Shown here: one piece after another, positions 1-7,622 of the stretch
Position numbering within the stretch: the stretch's first letter is position 1
Layout: each line of letters starts with the position of its first letter
NCBI GenBank assembly: GCA_001274695.2
Contig: LARU01000004.1
Span: forward strand, 930,001 to 994,000
DNA length: 64,000 bases
Source: Azoarcus sp. PA01
Lineage (GTDB): Bacteria > Pseudomonadota > Gammaproteobacteria > Burkholderiales > Rhodocyclaceae
Direction of reading: 5' to 3'
Made by a program: the position numbers and the translations under genes
Notes under the pieces: generated by a model
Database searches by the model: none
Seen by the model: the letters and a program-made list of their open reading frames with translations, nothing else
Told to the model about the DNA's origin: nothing

Positions 1-200
1 TTCATCAGCACCGACAGCGTGTGCTTGCCGGGGAAATTGCCGATCGCGAGGCACGCCCCCAGCGGCAACCCGAACAGCATGCCGATCAGCACCGCACCGC
101 CACTGACGCGCAGCGACAGCACGACGATCTCCGCGACGCGGTCGTCGAACGTGGCGAGCAGTGAAAATGCTTCGGAGAAGGTCGCGGCGAACAGGGACAT
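1..200 (-). CDS. tupB: Tungstate ABC transporter permease TupB (N-terminal part)
   Basis: Only the first 66 or so codons lie in the window; the gene runs off the left edge. The protein would be the membrane permease of the TupABC tungstate importer. What is visible is a short amphipathic start (MSLFAATFSEAF) followed by a segment reading EIVVLSLRVSGGAVLIG and then a hydrophobic stretch ending GLPLGACLAIGNFPGK, which matches the TupB N-terminus as I know it (LSLKVSG..., IGIPLG...). The start at 200 was chosen because it fits that pattern; a GTG at 254 in the same frame is possible, and neither start has a strong ribosome binding site. It lies close to a tungsten-dependent AOR operon on the same strand, which supports tungstate rather than molybdate or sulfate as substrate. 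Substrate assignment is inference; tupA and tupC would lie outside the window. Confidence 0.72.
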   Translation of the reverse strand, partial: MSLFAATFSEAFSLLATFDDRVAEIVVLSLRVSGGAVLIGMLFGLPLGACLAIGNFPGKHTLSVLM

Positions 201-507
201 CGGCGGGAGGATAGCGGAACGGCGGCGTTTCGGCAGCGCCCGGGCCTTTCTCACCGGACCGTGACGAATATCTTCCTTCGCAAAGCAACCGGAACGCGGG
301 CGACAATACAATATCGAAGCTGGCAGCGACGAACCGAATCGGCCGTTGGCGGGCATGCGCAGTGTCCGAGGCGCCGCTCGGGCGGCACGCGAAGTGGGAG
401 GACAGGCAGATTCACTCGACAACGATCGACGCTCACCACCGCCTGGCGGCCGGGGCCGCATCGATGCCGCGGGCCGGGGGGAACCCGAACGCGCCTGGCG
501 CGACGCG
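201..507. other. Divergent intergenic region without a gene
   Basis: About 300 bases separate the leftward tupB start from the rightward DUF502 gene. I see no convincing coding frame. An AT-rich patch around 301-315 holds a TACAAT box at 307-312 that could be a -10 element, but no good -35 hexamer sits at the right distance. Confidence 0.4.
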
Positions 508-1203
508 ATGACCGCGGAGGACCCGATTTTTCCGCATCCCGGACGCGCCAGCCGTCATTTCGGCCGGCGCGTGCTGATCGGATTCTTCACCGTCGCGCCG
601 CTGTGGGTGACCTGGCTCGTGTTCGACTTCCTGCTCGGCATCCTCGCCGCGATGGGAACGCCGCTGCTGCGCGCGTCCGCACGGCTCGTCGAGCCGATTT
701 CGGACACCCTTGCCGCATGGCTGCTCGACTCCGACTTCCAGAAGCTCGTCGCAGTGCTGCTGACGCTCGCGAGCCTCTATGCGATCGGCGTCATGGCCTC
801 GCTCGTGATCGGACGCAAGCTACTTGACGCCGCCGAAGCGATGGTCGCGCGCCTGCCGCTCGTGCAAACGATCTACGGCGGCACGAAGCGTTTCCTGCAA
901 ACGCTGCAGAAGCCGCCGGTCAAGGGTCAGCGCGTCGTTCTGATCAGCTTTCCGACACCGGAGATGAAGACGATAGGCTTCGTGACGAAGGTGATGCGGG
1001 ACACGACGAGCGGCGCGGAGCTCGCGGCAGTCTACGTGCCGACGGCCCCGAATCCGACTTCGGGCTATATTGAAATCGTCCCCCTCGTCGACGTCGTGCA
1101 GACGGACTGGACGATGGAAGAAGCGATGACTTTCGTCATGACCGGCGGCACGACCGCTCCCGACCGGATCCGATTCAAGAATCCACCTCCGGCAGGCAGC
1201 TAA
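508..1203 (+). CDS. DUF502 family inner-membrane protein
   Basis: A 231-residue membrane protein of the DUF502 family, whose function is unknown. The N-terminus is short and polar, then a first membrane segment follows at about 22-48 (containing FFTVAPLWVTWLVF, typical of the family) and a second at about 75-100. After it comes the conserved cytoplasmic or periplasmic beta-rich part with the family-typical stretch LPLVQTIYGGTKRF, the IGFVTK element, and a segment with PTAPNPTSGY that matches the family signature (PTTPNPTSG). The frame is open back to 346, but the extra N-terminus would be proline/arginine-rich and unlike the family, so the ATG at 508 is preferred; its ribosome binding site is weak. 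The gene faces the AOR operon convergently. Expected role is unknown; I do not assign one. Confidence 0.85.
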   Translation: MTAEDPIFPHPGRASRHFGRRVLIGFFTVAPLWVTWLVFDFLLGILAAMGTPLLRASARLVEPISDTLAAWLLDSDFQKLVAVLLTLASLYAIGVMASLVIGRKLLDAAEAMVARLPLVQTIYGGTKRFLQTLQKPPVKGQRVVLISFPTPEMKTIGFVTKVMRDTTSGAELAAVYVPTAPNPTSGYIEIVPLVDVVQTDWTMEEAMTFVMTGGTTAPDRIRFKNPPPAGS

Positions 1204-1564
1204 ACGGCAATTCGAACGACGCCGAATCCCGAAGCGCAAGACCCTCGTCGCCAATCGATGGCTGCGCTGGCTGACACCCTGGCTCGGCCACCCCGCGCGC
1301 TGTGGCACTGGTCGCGCCCCGGCGTCGCGCTCGGCGTCATCAATGCCGCGCTCGTCTGGAGCGCTGTCGCCGAGCTGCGTCGCTCAGCCGCCGCCGCGCT
1401 GCATCGCCCGGTCGAGCGCGGCGAGCAACGCGCGACGCGTCACCGCGTCACCCCCGGCGAAGCGATAGCGCACGACGACGACCGGCAGCTCCAACCGGCC
1501 GAGCCGTCGCATGCCCCGCGATTCCGTTTCGATGTCGAGCTGCGTGTGACCTTCCCGCACGCGG

Positions 1565-1567
1565 AAT
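1565..1567. repeat. Target site duplication AAT, left copy (right copy 2881-2883)
   Basis: The three bases AAT directly precede the left inverted repeat and recur directly after the right one at 2881-2883. A 3-bp duplication is normal for many IS3-family elements and indicates a simple insertion with no later rearrangement. Confidence 0.85.
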
Positions 1568-1592
1568 TGAATCGCCCCGGGTTTTGCGGAGG
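1568..1592 (+). repeat. Left terminal inverted repeat of the IS3-family element
   Basis: 25-bp left end beginning TGAATCGCCCCGGGTTTTGC. It matches the right end (2856-2880, complementary strand) with a single T/C difference at its 18th base. The terminal TGA...TCA dinucleotide context is typical of IS3 elements. Confidence 0.9.
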
Positions 1593-1609
1593 CTCCAACT
1601 CTTGAGAAG

Positions 1610-1939
1610 ATGGAGCCCATGAAAAAGACAGCGAAGTTCTCCCCCGAGGTCACCGAGCGCGCCGTGCGTATGGTGTGTGAGGCCAAGGGTCAGTACGAAT
1701 CCCAGTGGGCGGCGATCGTCTCGATCGCGGCAAAGATTGGCTGCACGGCGGAGACACTGCGCCGGTGGGTTCGCCAGCATGAGCGCGACACCGGCCAGCG
1801 CGAGGGGCTCACGAACGCCGAGCAGCAACGCATCAGGGAACTCGAGCGCGAGGTCCGCGAGCTGAAGAAGGCCAACGAGATCCTGCGCCTGGCCAGCGCG
1901 TATTTCGCGCAGGCGGAGCTCGACCGCCGCAACAAGTGA
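1610..1939 (+). CDS. IS3-family transposase OrfA
   Basis: A 109-residue protein (starting at 1610; an ATG at 1619 giving [10 protein letters not shown] is equally possible). It is the DNA-binding subunit of the IS3 transposase: an N-terminal helix-turn-helix of the HTH_Tnp_1 type ([13 protein letters not shown]... [16 protein letters not shown]) followed by a leucine-zipper-like coiled coil at about 65-95 ([20 protein letters not shown]) used for multimerisation. The stop overlaps the orfB start (TGATG). The orfB frame stays open far upstream through orfA, so an OrfAB fusion by -1 frameshifting, as known for IS3 elements, is possible; I see no strong A-rich slippery heptamer, so reinitiation at TGATG may be the main route. 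Confidence 0.92.
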   Translation: MEPMKKTAKFSPEVTERAVRMVCEAKGQYESQWAAIVSIAAKIGCTAETLRRWVRQHERDTGQREGLTNAEQQRIRELEREVRELKKANEILRLASAYFAQAELDRRNK

Positions 1940-2841
1940 TGAACGGTTTCATCGACACGCACCGCGAGCACTTCGGGGTCGAGCCGATCTGCAAGGTGCT
2001 GCAGGTCGCCCCGTCGGCTTATCGACGTGCCGTGGCGCGCCGGCGCGATCCGGCTTTGCGCTGTGCGCGGGCCCGTCGCGACGCGATGCTGGAGGACCAC
2101 ATCGAGCGGATCTGGCAGGCGAATCTGCAGGTGTATGGAGCGCGCAAGGTATGGCGGCAGTTGCGGCGCGAAGGCCTTGAGGTCGCCCGCTGCACGGTTG
2201 AGCGGTTGATGCGTGTCAAAGGGCTGCGCGGCGCCATGCGCGGCAAGGTCATGCGGACTACCCGGCCGGATCCTGCTGCTCCTTGTCCGCTCGATCGCGT
2301 CAATCGTCAGTTCGCCGCGCAGCGCCCGAACCAGCTCTGGGTTTCCGACTTCACCTATGTCTCGACCTGGCAGGGTTTCGTGTACGTCGCCTTCGTCATC
2401 GACGTCTTCGCCCGCTACATCGTAGGTTGGCGCGTCAGCCGGTCCATGCGCACGGAGTTCGTCCTCGATGCGCTGGAACAGTCCCTGTGGGCGCGCCAAC
2501 CCGAACGTAATGCTTTGATTCATCATAGCGATCGCGGCTCGCAGTACGTCTCGATCCGATACAGCGAGCGACTGGCAGAAGCGGGCATCGAGCCGTCGGT
2601 CGGCAGCCGGGGCGACAGCTACGACAACGCGCTCGCCGAAACCATCAACGGGCTCTACAAGGCAGAAGTCATTCACCGGCGTGGGCCCTGGAAAAGCGTC
2701 GAAGCGGTCGAGCTGGCCACCCTCGAATGGGTCTCGTGGTTCAACCATCACCGGTTACTTGAGCCGATCGGGTACATTCCCCCAGCCGAAGCCGAGGCAA
2801 ACTATTACCGCAGCCTTGGCGAGCAGGCGGTCGCCGCCTGA
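1939..2841 (+). CDS. IS3-family transposase OrfB (DDE integrase)
   Basis: About 300 residues, the catalytic part of the IS3 transposase. An N-terminal HTH_21-like segment (YGARKVWRQLRREG, RLMRVKGLRG) precedes an rve integrase core. The catalytic triad is visible as D138 in LWVSDFTYV, D199 in HHSDRGSQY and E235 in NALAETINGLYK (counting from the GTG at 1936), with the usual 35-residue spacing between the last two. The C-terminus carries the IS3 hallmark WFNHHRLLEPIGYIPP. ATG at 1939 overlaps the orfA stop; a GTG at 1936 is one codon upstream. All catalytic residues are present, so the enzyme should be functional. Confidence 0.93.
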   Translation: MNGFIDTHREHFGVEPICKVLQVAPSAYRRAVARRRDPALRCARARRDAMLEDHIERIWQANLQVYGARKVWRQLRREGLEVARCTVERLMRVKGLRGAMRGKVMRTTRPDPAAPCPLDRVNRQFAAQRPNQLWVSDFTYVSTWQGFVYVAFVIDVFARYIVGWRVSRSMRTEFVLDALEQSLWARQPERNALIHHSDRGSQYVSIRYSERLAEAGIEPSVGSRGDSYDNALAETINGLYKAEVIHRRGPWKSVEAVELATLEWVSWFNHHRLLEPIGYIPPAEAEANYYRSLGEQAVAA

Positions 2842-2855
2842 CTCACACAAAACGG

Positions 2856-2880
2856 CCTCCGCGAAACCCGGGGCGATTCA
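2856..2880 (-). repeat. Right terminal inverted repeat of the IS3-family element
   Basis: Reads on the minus strand as TGAATCGCCCCGGGTTTCGC plus GGAGG, matching the left end with one mismatch. It is followed by the second copy of the AAT target duplication at 2881-2883. Confidence 0.9.
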
Positions 2881-3016
2881 AATCGCCCGGGGGCGAGCGT
2901 CACGACGCCGGCGGGCCACGCCTTGCGCAATTCGCGCTCGAACTGCTGCGGCGACGCGGTGACTTCACGCTCGAACGCGTCAATCGCCACGAGTCCGAAG
3001 TCCGCTCGTCGCGCGC

Positions 3017-3268
3017 TCAACCACCGGCGATCGGCGGCCACACCGCGAGTTCGTCGCCATCGGCGAGCCGGCGCGTGGCACGCCCCGCCGGGGGCACGAA
3101 GTGGCCGTTGACGAGCACGAGGTGCGCGCTGCGTTCGGGCACCCGGAAACGCGCGATCAGCTCCGCGACGGTCGTGCCTGCCTCGACGTCGAGTTCGATG
3201 CGGTTGCCGTCGCGCTCGGGCGGGAGGTAGTCCGTCAGCGACGCGAACAGCTTGAACGCGACTCTCAT
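3017..3268 (-). CDS. aorD: MoaD/ThiS-like sulfur carrier of the AOR operon
   Basis: An 83-residue ubiquitin-fold protein. Sequence features: FKLFASLTDYLPP near the start as in MoaD (LFFAxLRE), a central VEAGTTVAELI, VLVNGHFV, the acidic LADGDELAVWPPIAGG ending, and a terminal Gly-Gly, which in MoaD and ThiS is adenylated and thiocarboxylated to donate sulfur for the pterin dithiolene. Start at 3268 gives a normal-length MoaD; an upstream start at 3298 would add ten unrelated residues. It lies 46 bp downstream of aorC, and its TGA overlaps the start of the disrupted fifth gene. By context it probably supplies sulfur to the tungsten pterin cofactor of the neighbouring AOR rather than general Moco synthesis; that specialisation is inference. 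The symbol follows the Aromatoleum aor operon. Confidence 0.82.
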   Translation of the reverse strand: MRVAFKLFASLTDYLPPERDGNRIELDVEAGTTVAELIARFRVPERSAHLVLVNGHFVPPAGRATRRLADGDELAVWPPIAGG

Positions 3269-3314
3269 CCCGCACTCCTCCCTGGCGCACGGCAGCACGC
3301 GCGTGCTGCGCCGA

Positions 3315-4589
3315 TCATCGCGCGAGCGCGATCGGTTGCTGCGCGCGCGCGATGTACGCCTCGACGAACTGCAGCGGCGAACGCAGGAGCCGCTCCTTCC
3401 ATTCGCCGAGGCGCACCCTGCCGTGGATCAGGCCGCGCAGCGCGCCGACGTGCTCGGTCAGCCCGATCGACGTCGCGCCGATCATGACATCGTCCTTGAA
3501 CTGCAGGCTGAGATAACGGTATGCGGACGCATCGACGTGCTCGACACCCGCGCCGCCGCTCTCGGGCGGCTCGCCCCACCACTGGCCGAACGACGAGGAT
3601 ACAAGGCCGAGCGTCGCGAGTACGTTGATCGCGAGCACGCCTTTCAGGCGCGTCTCGTGCCCCGCCATATTGAGCGCCGCGACGCGCGCCTGGTCGGCCG
3701 CGTTCGGCTGGATTGCGGCAACCAGATGCGCACCGGTGAAGAGATCCGGGGCCTCGGCGACGTCGCCGGCGGCGAAAATACCGGGGACGCTGGTCTCGAG
3801 CCGGTCGTCGACGAGCACGCCTTTCGCGACATGCACTGGCGTCGATTCGAGGAACGCGATGTTCGGCGCGACGCCGGCGGCGACGATGACGAGATCGGCG
3901 ACGACGACTTCGCCGGTCGACAGCGTCACATCGAGCGGCGCGTCGTTGCTCGCGCGGCGGTCGATGCGGCTGACACCGGCGTTCGTCACGACGCGCACGC
4001 CCTGGTCCTCGACCCATTTGCGGATCATGCCGCCGGCCTGCGGCGTCATCATCCGCGGCACGAGGCGGTCGCCCATCTCGACGACCGTCAGCTCGACGCC
4101 GCGCGCGGCGAGCGCTTCCATGATGATGCAGCCGATGAAGCCCGCGCCGAGCTGCAGCACGCGCGCACCGGGCGTCGCGAAGCGGGCGATCGCGCGCGCG
4201 TCCTCGAGCGTCCAGCAGGTCTGCACTTCCGGCAGATCGACGCCGGGAATCGGCGGCCGCACCGGGTGGGAGCCGGTCGCGATCAAGAGCCGGTCCCAGG
4301 ATTCGAAGTGGCCGTCATCGAACAGGATGCGGCGCCGGTCGCTGTCGAGCGACACCGCGCGGCCGCGCACCTCCTGGATGCGCAGGCGATCGAAATGGCC
4401 CGGCGACTTGCGCAGCCACGTGCCGGATTCGTCGATGTTTCCTTCGAGCAGGTAGGGAATCGCCATGCGCGAATACGGCGGCGCGTCTTCACTGCCGAAG
4501 AGCAGGATGTCGTCGTTCGGCGCGGCGCGGCGCAGGGTTTCGGCGGCAATCACGCCCGCCGGGCCGTTGCCGAGTATCACGTGTTTCAT
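3315..4589 (-). CDS. aorC: AOR FAD/NAD(P)-binding subunit, pyridine nucleotide-disulfide oxidoreductase family
   Basis: 424 residues. The N-terminus has a Rossmann FAD-binding motif (ILGNGPAGVIAAE, residues about 5-17), the middle a second nucleotide site (LQLGAGFIGCIIMEAL, about 143-160) for NAD, and the usual ATG-containing strand (LLIATGSHPVRPP) and the distal FAD motif (GIFAAGDVAEAPDL). It resembles NADH-dependent nitrite reductase/ferredoxin reductase type flavoproteins. As the third gene of the AOR operon it most likely passes electrons between the iron-sulfur subunit and NAD+, which distinguishes this AOR class from monomeric archaeal enzymes. The ATG at 4589 begins exactly at the MKHVILGNGPAG motif; earlier in-frame starts would add a low-complexity leader. 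Downstream of aorB by about 120 bp, same strand. Confidence 0.88.
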   Translation of the reverse strand: MKHVILGNGPAGVIAAETLRRAAPNDDILLFGSEDAPPYSRMAIPYLLEGNIDESGTWLRKSPGHFDRLRIQEVRGRAVSLDSDRRRILFDDGHFESWDRLLIATGSHPVRPPIPGVDLPEVQTCWTLEDARAIARFATPGARVLQLGAGFIGCIIMEALAARGVELTVVEMGDRLVPRMMTPQAGGMIRKWVEDQGVRVVTNAGVSRIDRRASNDAPLDVTLSTGEVVVADLVIVAAGVAPNIAFLESTPVHVAKGVLVDDRLETSVPGIFAAGDVAEAPDLFTGAHLVAAIQPNAADQARVAALNMAGHETRLKGVLAINVLATLGLVSSSFGQWWGEPPESGGAGVEHVDASAYRYLSLQFKDDVMIGATSIGLTEHVGALRGLIHGRVRLGEWKERLLRSPLQFVEAYIARAQQPIALAR

Positions 4590-4710
4590 CGGGACAATCC
4601 TCGTTCGCGTCGGTAGGCGCGGCCCGGACGGGCGACCGCGTAAGCGGGAGGCGGCAAGGCAACCCGTAAAGGCCACCTCGCCGCGTCCCGCAGGGCGCAT
4701 CATCCGGCGG

Positions 4711-6561
4711 TCAGGACAGCCCCAACCGCGACAGCGTCTCCGGCGTCGGCGTGCCTTCCGGGGTCCAGCCGCGCACCTCGTAATACTCGGGCAGCATCTC
4801 GGCGAGGCGATTCACCATGCCTTTCGCAGGCCCGGTCTTCGCCGCTTCGCTCGTCAGGCGCGGCGGCAGGTTGTCGTCCCGCGCGGCCAGGCCGGCAGCG
4901 TTGTTGAACTGGCGCTCCATGTTCCAGATGCGCTCGCCGACCGTCGCGAGCTTGTCCATCGACCAGTCGCCGTCGCAAGCCGCGGCGATCTGCGGCTGCA
5001 CGTCGGCGAGCGTCCACGCGAACGACGTGAACACGCAGATGCCGGCCGAATCGAACACCGCCGTCGCGTCCTGGAACGCCTTGACGAGCTCGGCCTTGCC
5101 TTCGATGACGTGCGGGTCGGTCTTGACCGGCACGCCGAGCACTTCCGAGGCGACCGTGTAGCCGCGCAGATGGCAGGCGCCGCGGTTCGACGTCGCGTAC
5201 GCGAGGCCGATGCCCTGGATGCCGCGCGAGTCGTAAGCGGGGAATTCCTGGCCCTTGACGCTCATCGACAGCTCGGGGTGGCCGTATTTCGCGCACAGGC
5301 GCTTCGAACCGAGGCCGATCTCGCGCCCGAACCCTCCGCCGGTCGCGGTCATTTCGGCGAGCTTCGCGAGCGCCTCGGCCGAGCCGAACGGCGCGTCGAC
5401 GCCGAGCTGCTCCTGCGTCAGCACGCCCATCTCGTATAGCTCCATCGCCGCGCCGACCGTCGCGCCGAACGAGATCGGGTCCATGCCCTGCTCGTTGCAC
5501 AGCAGGTTCGCGTACTGCAGCGCTTCGAGGTCGCCGACGCCGTTCGCCGCCCCGAGCGCCCACGCCGCCTCGTATTCGAGGCCGCCGGAAGCGCCCCAGT
5601 ATTTCGGGTTGTTCTTTACCGTGAAGTGCGTCTTGTCGATCGCCGAGATGCGCCCGCACGCGATCGTGCAGCCGAAGCATGCGGCGTTCGTCACGAGCTG
5701 CGGCTTGCCGTCGCTCGGACGTTTCTCGTGCATCGCTTCGGCGGAGATCTTCGACGCGTCCTCGAACTGCACGTCGCGGTGGTTGCGCGTCGGCAGCGCG
5801 CCCATCTCGTTGATGACGTTCATCAGCACCTGGGTGCCGAATTTCGGCAACCCCTCGCTCGTCACCGCATTGCCGGCGAGCACTTTCTTCGCCTCGGTCG
5901 TCGCCTTGACGAATTCCGGGAAATCGCGAATGCCCGCGACGCCTTTCGTGCCGCGGATCGCGACCGCCTTGAGATTCTTCGAACCCATCACCGCGCCGAC
6001 ACCCGAACGCCCCGCCGCGCGATGGAGGTCATTGACGATGCACGCGAACATCACCTGGTTCTCGCCCGCGCGACCGATCGACGACACACGGATCAGCGGG
6101 TCCTGATGCTGCGCGCGGATCGTCTCCTCGGTTTCCCAGCAGCTCCTGCCCCACAGGTGCGACGCGTCGCGCAGTTCGGCGCGGTCGTTCTCGATGAAGA
6201 GGTACACCGGCCTCAAAGATCGGCCTTCGAAGATCACCATGTCCCAGCCGGCGAACTTCATCTCGGCGCCGAAGAAGCCGCCGGAGTTCGAACAGGCGAT
6301 CGCGCCGGTCAGCGGCCCTTTCGTGACCACCGTGTAGCGCCCGCCGGTCGAGGCCAGCGTGCCGGTCAAGGGGCCGGTCGCCATGATCATCTTGTTGTCC
6401 GGCGACAGCGGATCGACTTTCGGATCGATCTCGGAGACGAGATATTTCGTCGCCAGCCCGCGCGACCCGAGGTATTCGTCGGCCCACTGCATGTTCAGCG
6501 GCTCGGCAGTGCACGTGCCTGCGGCGAGGTTCACGCGCAGGACCTTGCGATTCCATCCCAT
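4711..6561 (-). CDS. aorB: Tungsten-containing aldehyde:ferredoxin oxidoreductase, large subunit
   Basis: 616 residues, the normal length for AOR family enzymes, which oxidise aldehydes to acids at a tungsten bis-pyranopterin site. The N-terminus (MGWNRKVLRVNLAAGT) and the segment RAAGRSGVGAVMGSKNLKAV at about 181-200 are family hallmarks. The [4Fe-4S] ligands are C295, C298, C302 (AACFGCTIAC) and C509 (DSAGICVF), the CX2CX3C...C pattern of Pyrococcus AOR. SNRGACHLRGYT at about 458-469 contains H464 and GLEYEA contains E329, which probably match the active-site His448 and Glu313 of that enzyme. Start at 6561 was chosen because the family N-terminus begins there. It lies between aorA and aorC in one operon. 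Substrate range (aromatic and aliphatic aldehydes in the Aromatoleum enzyme) is by homology; tungsten rather than molybdenum is supported by the nearby tupB. Confidence 0.93.
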   Translation of the reverse strand: MGWNRKVLRVNLAAGTCTAEPLNMQWADEYLGSRGLATKYLVSEIDPKVDPLSPDNKMIMATGPLTGTLASTGGRYTVVTKGPLTGAIACSNSGGFFGAEMKFAGWDMVIFEGRSLRPVYLFIENDRAELRDASHLWGRSCWETEETIRAQHQDPLIRVSSIGRAGENQVMFACIVNDLHRAAGRSGVGAVMGSKNLKAVAIRGTKGVAGIRDFPEFVKATTEAKKVLAGNAVTSEGLPKFGTQVLMNVINEMGALPTRNHRDVQFEDASKISAEAMHEKRPSDGKPQLVTNAACFGCTIACGRISAIDKTHFTVKNNPKYWGASGGLEYEAAWALGAANGVGDLEALQYANLLCNEQGMDPISFGATVGAAMELYEMGVLTQEQLGVDAPFGSAEALAKLAEMTATGGGFGREIGLGSKRLCAKYGHPELSMSVKGQEFPAYDSRGIQGIGLAYATSNRGACHLRGYTVASEVLGVPVKTDPHVIEGKAELVKAFQDATAVFDSAGICVFTSFAWTLADVQPQIAAACDGDWSMDKLATVGERIWNMERQFNNAAGLAARDDNLPPRLTSEAAKTGPAKGMVNRLAEMLPEYYEVRGWTPEGTPTPETLSRLGLS

Positions 6562-6575
6562 GATGTCCGCTCCTC

Positions 6576-7052
6576 TCAGGCCGCCGAAGCCGGCGTGTTG
6601 GCTTTCGCCGCCCAGGCCTGCATCCGCGCGAGGCCGGTCCAGTCGGCATCGACGTAGGTGATCGCGGCGGTCGGACAGGCTTTCGCGCACGCCGGATCGC
6701 CTTCGCACAGGTCGCATTTCTGCACCTTGCCGGTGTCCTGGTTGTAGTTGATCGTGCCGAACGGACAGGCGATCGTGCAGACCTTGCAGCCGACGCAAGT
6801 GTCTTCGAACACCATCTTCGCGCCGGTCGTCAGGTCGAGCCGGATCGCATCGACGGGACAGGAGTGCAGGCACCACGCTTCGGTGCACTGCGTACAGGTG
6901 TAGGGCACTTTGCGCCCTTCGTGTTCGAAGCTGAAGACCTTGATCCGCGACTTGCTGGGATTGATGACGCCGGTGTGTTCGTAAGAGCATGCCATTTCGC
7001 ACTGCAGGCAGCCGGTACACTTGGCGGGGTCAATGTGAAGCGATTTCCACAT
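6576..7052 (-). CDS. aorA: AOR small subunit, polyferredoxin with four [4Fe-4S] clusters
   Basis: 158 residues of the HycB/DmsB-like four-cluster ferredoxin type. Cysteine motifs are CTGCLQCEMAC, CTQCTEAWCLHSCP, CVGCKVCTIACP and CDLCEGDPACAKACP, sixteen cysteines in all. It should carry electrons between the tungsten subunit AorB and the flavoprotein AorC. A strong ribosome binding site (GGAGG, eight or nine bases before the ATG) fixes the start at 7052. It is the first gene of the operon; aorB follows 14 bp downstream. The operon promoter must lie in 7053-7294, where I see only weak candidates. No signal peptide, so the complex is cytoplasmic. Confidence 0.92.
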   Translation of the reverse strand: MWKSLHIDPAKCTGCLQCEMACSYEHTGVINPSKSRIKVFSFEHEGRKVPYTCTQCTEAWCLHSCPVDAIRLDLTTGAKMVFEDTCVGCKVCTIACPFGTINYNQDTGKVQKCDLCEGDPACAKACPTAAITYVDADWTGLARMQAWAAKANTPASAA

Positions 7053-7294
7053 CGATGATTTCCTCCGGGCTGTGACACGTTTTCGGGACTACGAGCATCG
7101 CCAACGGGCTTTCGACTGCCTGGCGCCGAGGGGGTCCGGCTGCGGGCGTTTGCGTTCGCCGATCCGGCTTTTGCGTTCCTGAAAGTAGCACCGGGGCCGG
7201 GCCGAAGCAATCTGTTTTCCCGACGGCGCGCATGGGACGGGACGGCGTTTTCGCCGGCCGCCAGTACCCCTTCACGAGGCCCGCTGCCGGCGCG

Positions 7295-7474
7295 TCAGTC
7301 GTCCTCGTCGTCGTCATCGGGCAGCGCCGCTTCGACGCCCGCGCCGACGACTTTGGCGCCGACTTTCACCGTCGTCGCGACGACCGATACCGCCGCGTCG
7401 GCAACGGTGAAGACGGCACAGCCACCGGTCAGCAAAACAGCCGCGGTCAGCGCAGCCAGCAGGATCGCTCTCAT
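7295..7474 (-). CDS. Small predicted lipoprotein with acidic tail
   Basis: A 59-residue open frame. The N-terminus is a clear lipoprotein-type signal: MRAILLAALTAAVLLTGGC, with the cysteine at position 19. After it come a valine/alanine-rich segment (VADAAVSVVATTVKVGAKVV) and a highly acidic end (LPDDDDEDD). A GAGG ribosome binding site lies about eight bases before the ATG. The pattern resembles small NF038104-like or entericidin-like lipoproteins, but I do not recognise a named family. It lies on the same strand upstream of aorA, with about 240 bp between, and downstream of the ars operon; a separate transcript is likely. Function unknown. Confidence 0.7.
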   Translation of the reverse strand: MRAILLAALTAAVLLTGGCAVFTVADAAVSVVATTVKVGAKVVGAGVEAALPDDDDEDD

Positions 7475-7622
7475 CGATTGCCTCGGAAAAACCGCATCAT
7501 GAACGGAACCCGGGCGGTCACGGGTTACGCAAGGAAGGTCCGTGCAGCGGCGAAATTATGCGGCCCCGCCACCTCGGCGACAATCGGCCTGCCGCGGCGC
7601 GGCGCGCGAATTCAGCGCCAGT

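Larger units (their letters stand above)
1568..2880 (+). mobile_element. Complete IS3-family insertion sequence, 1313 bp
   Basis: The element has 25-bp terminal inverted repeats with one mismatch, a 3-bp AAT target duplication, and two genes in the classic IS3 layout (orfA with a helix-turn-helix, orfB with a DDE integrase core in the -1 frame relative to orfA). Both genes are intact and the ends nearly identical, so the copy looks recent and may be active. It sits in the last gene of the AOR operon, oriented opposite to it. The two flanking gene pieces join in frame once the IS and one target copy are removed, which fixes the ends exactly. Confidence 0.93.
1384..3020 (-). pseudogene. Small last gene of the AOR operon, split by the IS element
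   Basis: Two in-frame pieces flank the insertion sequence: 3020-2881 (start, TTG at 3020 overlapping the aorD stop as TTGA; a GTG at 2990 is the alternative) and 1567-1384 (end). Removing the IS with one copy of the AAT target duplication joins them without a frameshift into a protein of about 106 residues (...VVTLAPG|RFRVREGHTQLD...). The N-terminal part contains AIDAFEREVTASPQQFEREL; the C-terminal part reads RRLGRLELPVVVVRYRFAGG and ends in RALLAALDRAMQRGGG. The original gene was the fifth in aorA-B-C-D-x and directly followed aorD, so a role with the tungsten AOR (assembly, cofactor or regulation) is inferred from position. I do not recognise a domain. It may correspond to the aorE position of the Aromatoleum aor operon. 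The inserted copy would give a truncated product with a short foreign tail. Confidence 0.8.

Noticed and set aside
1258..1622. Plus-strand frames between the DUF502 gene and the IS
   Set aside because: They overlap the C-terminal piece of the IS-split gene on the minus strand and read across the IS end.
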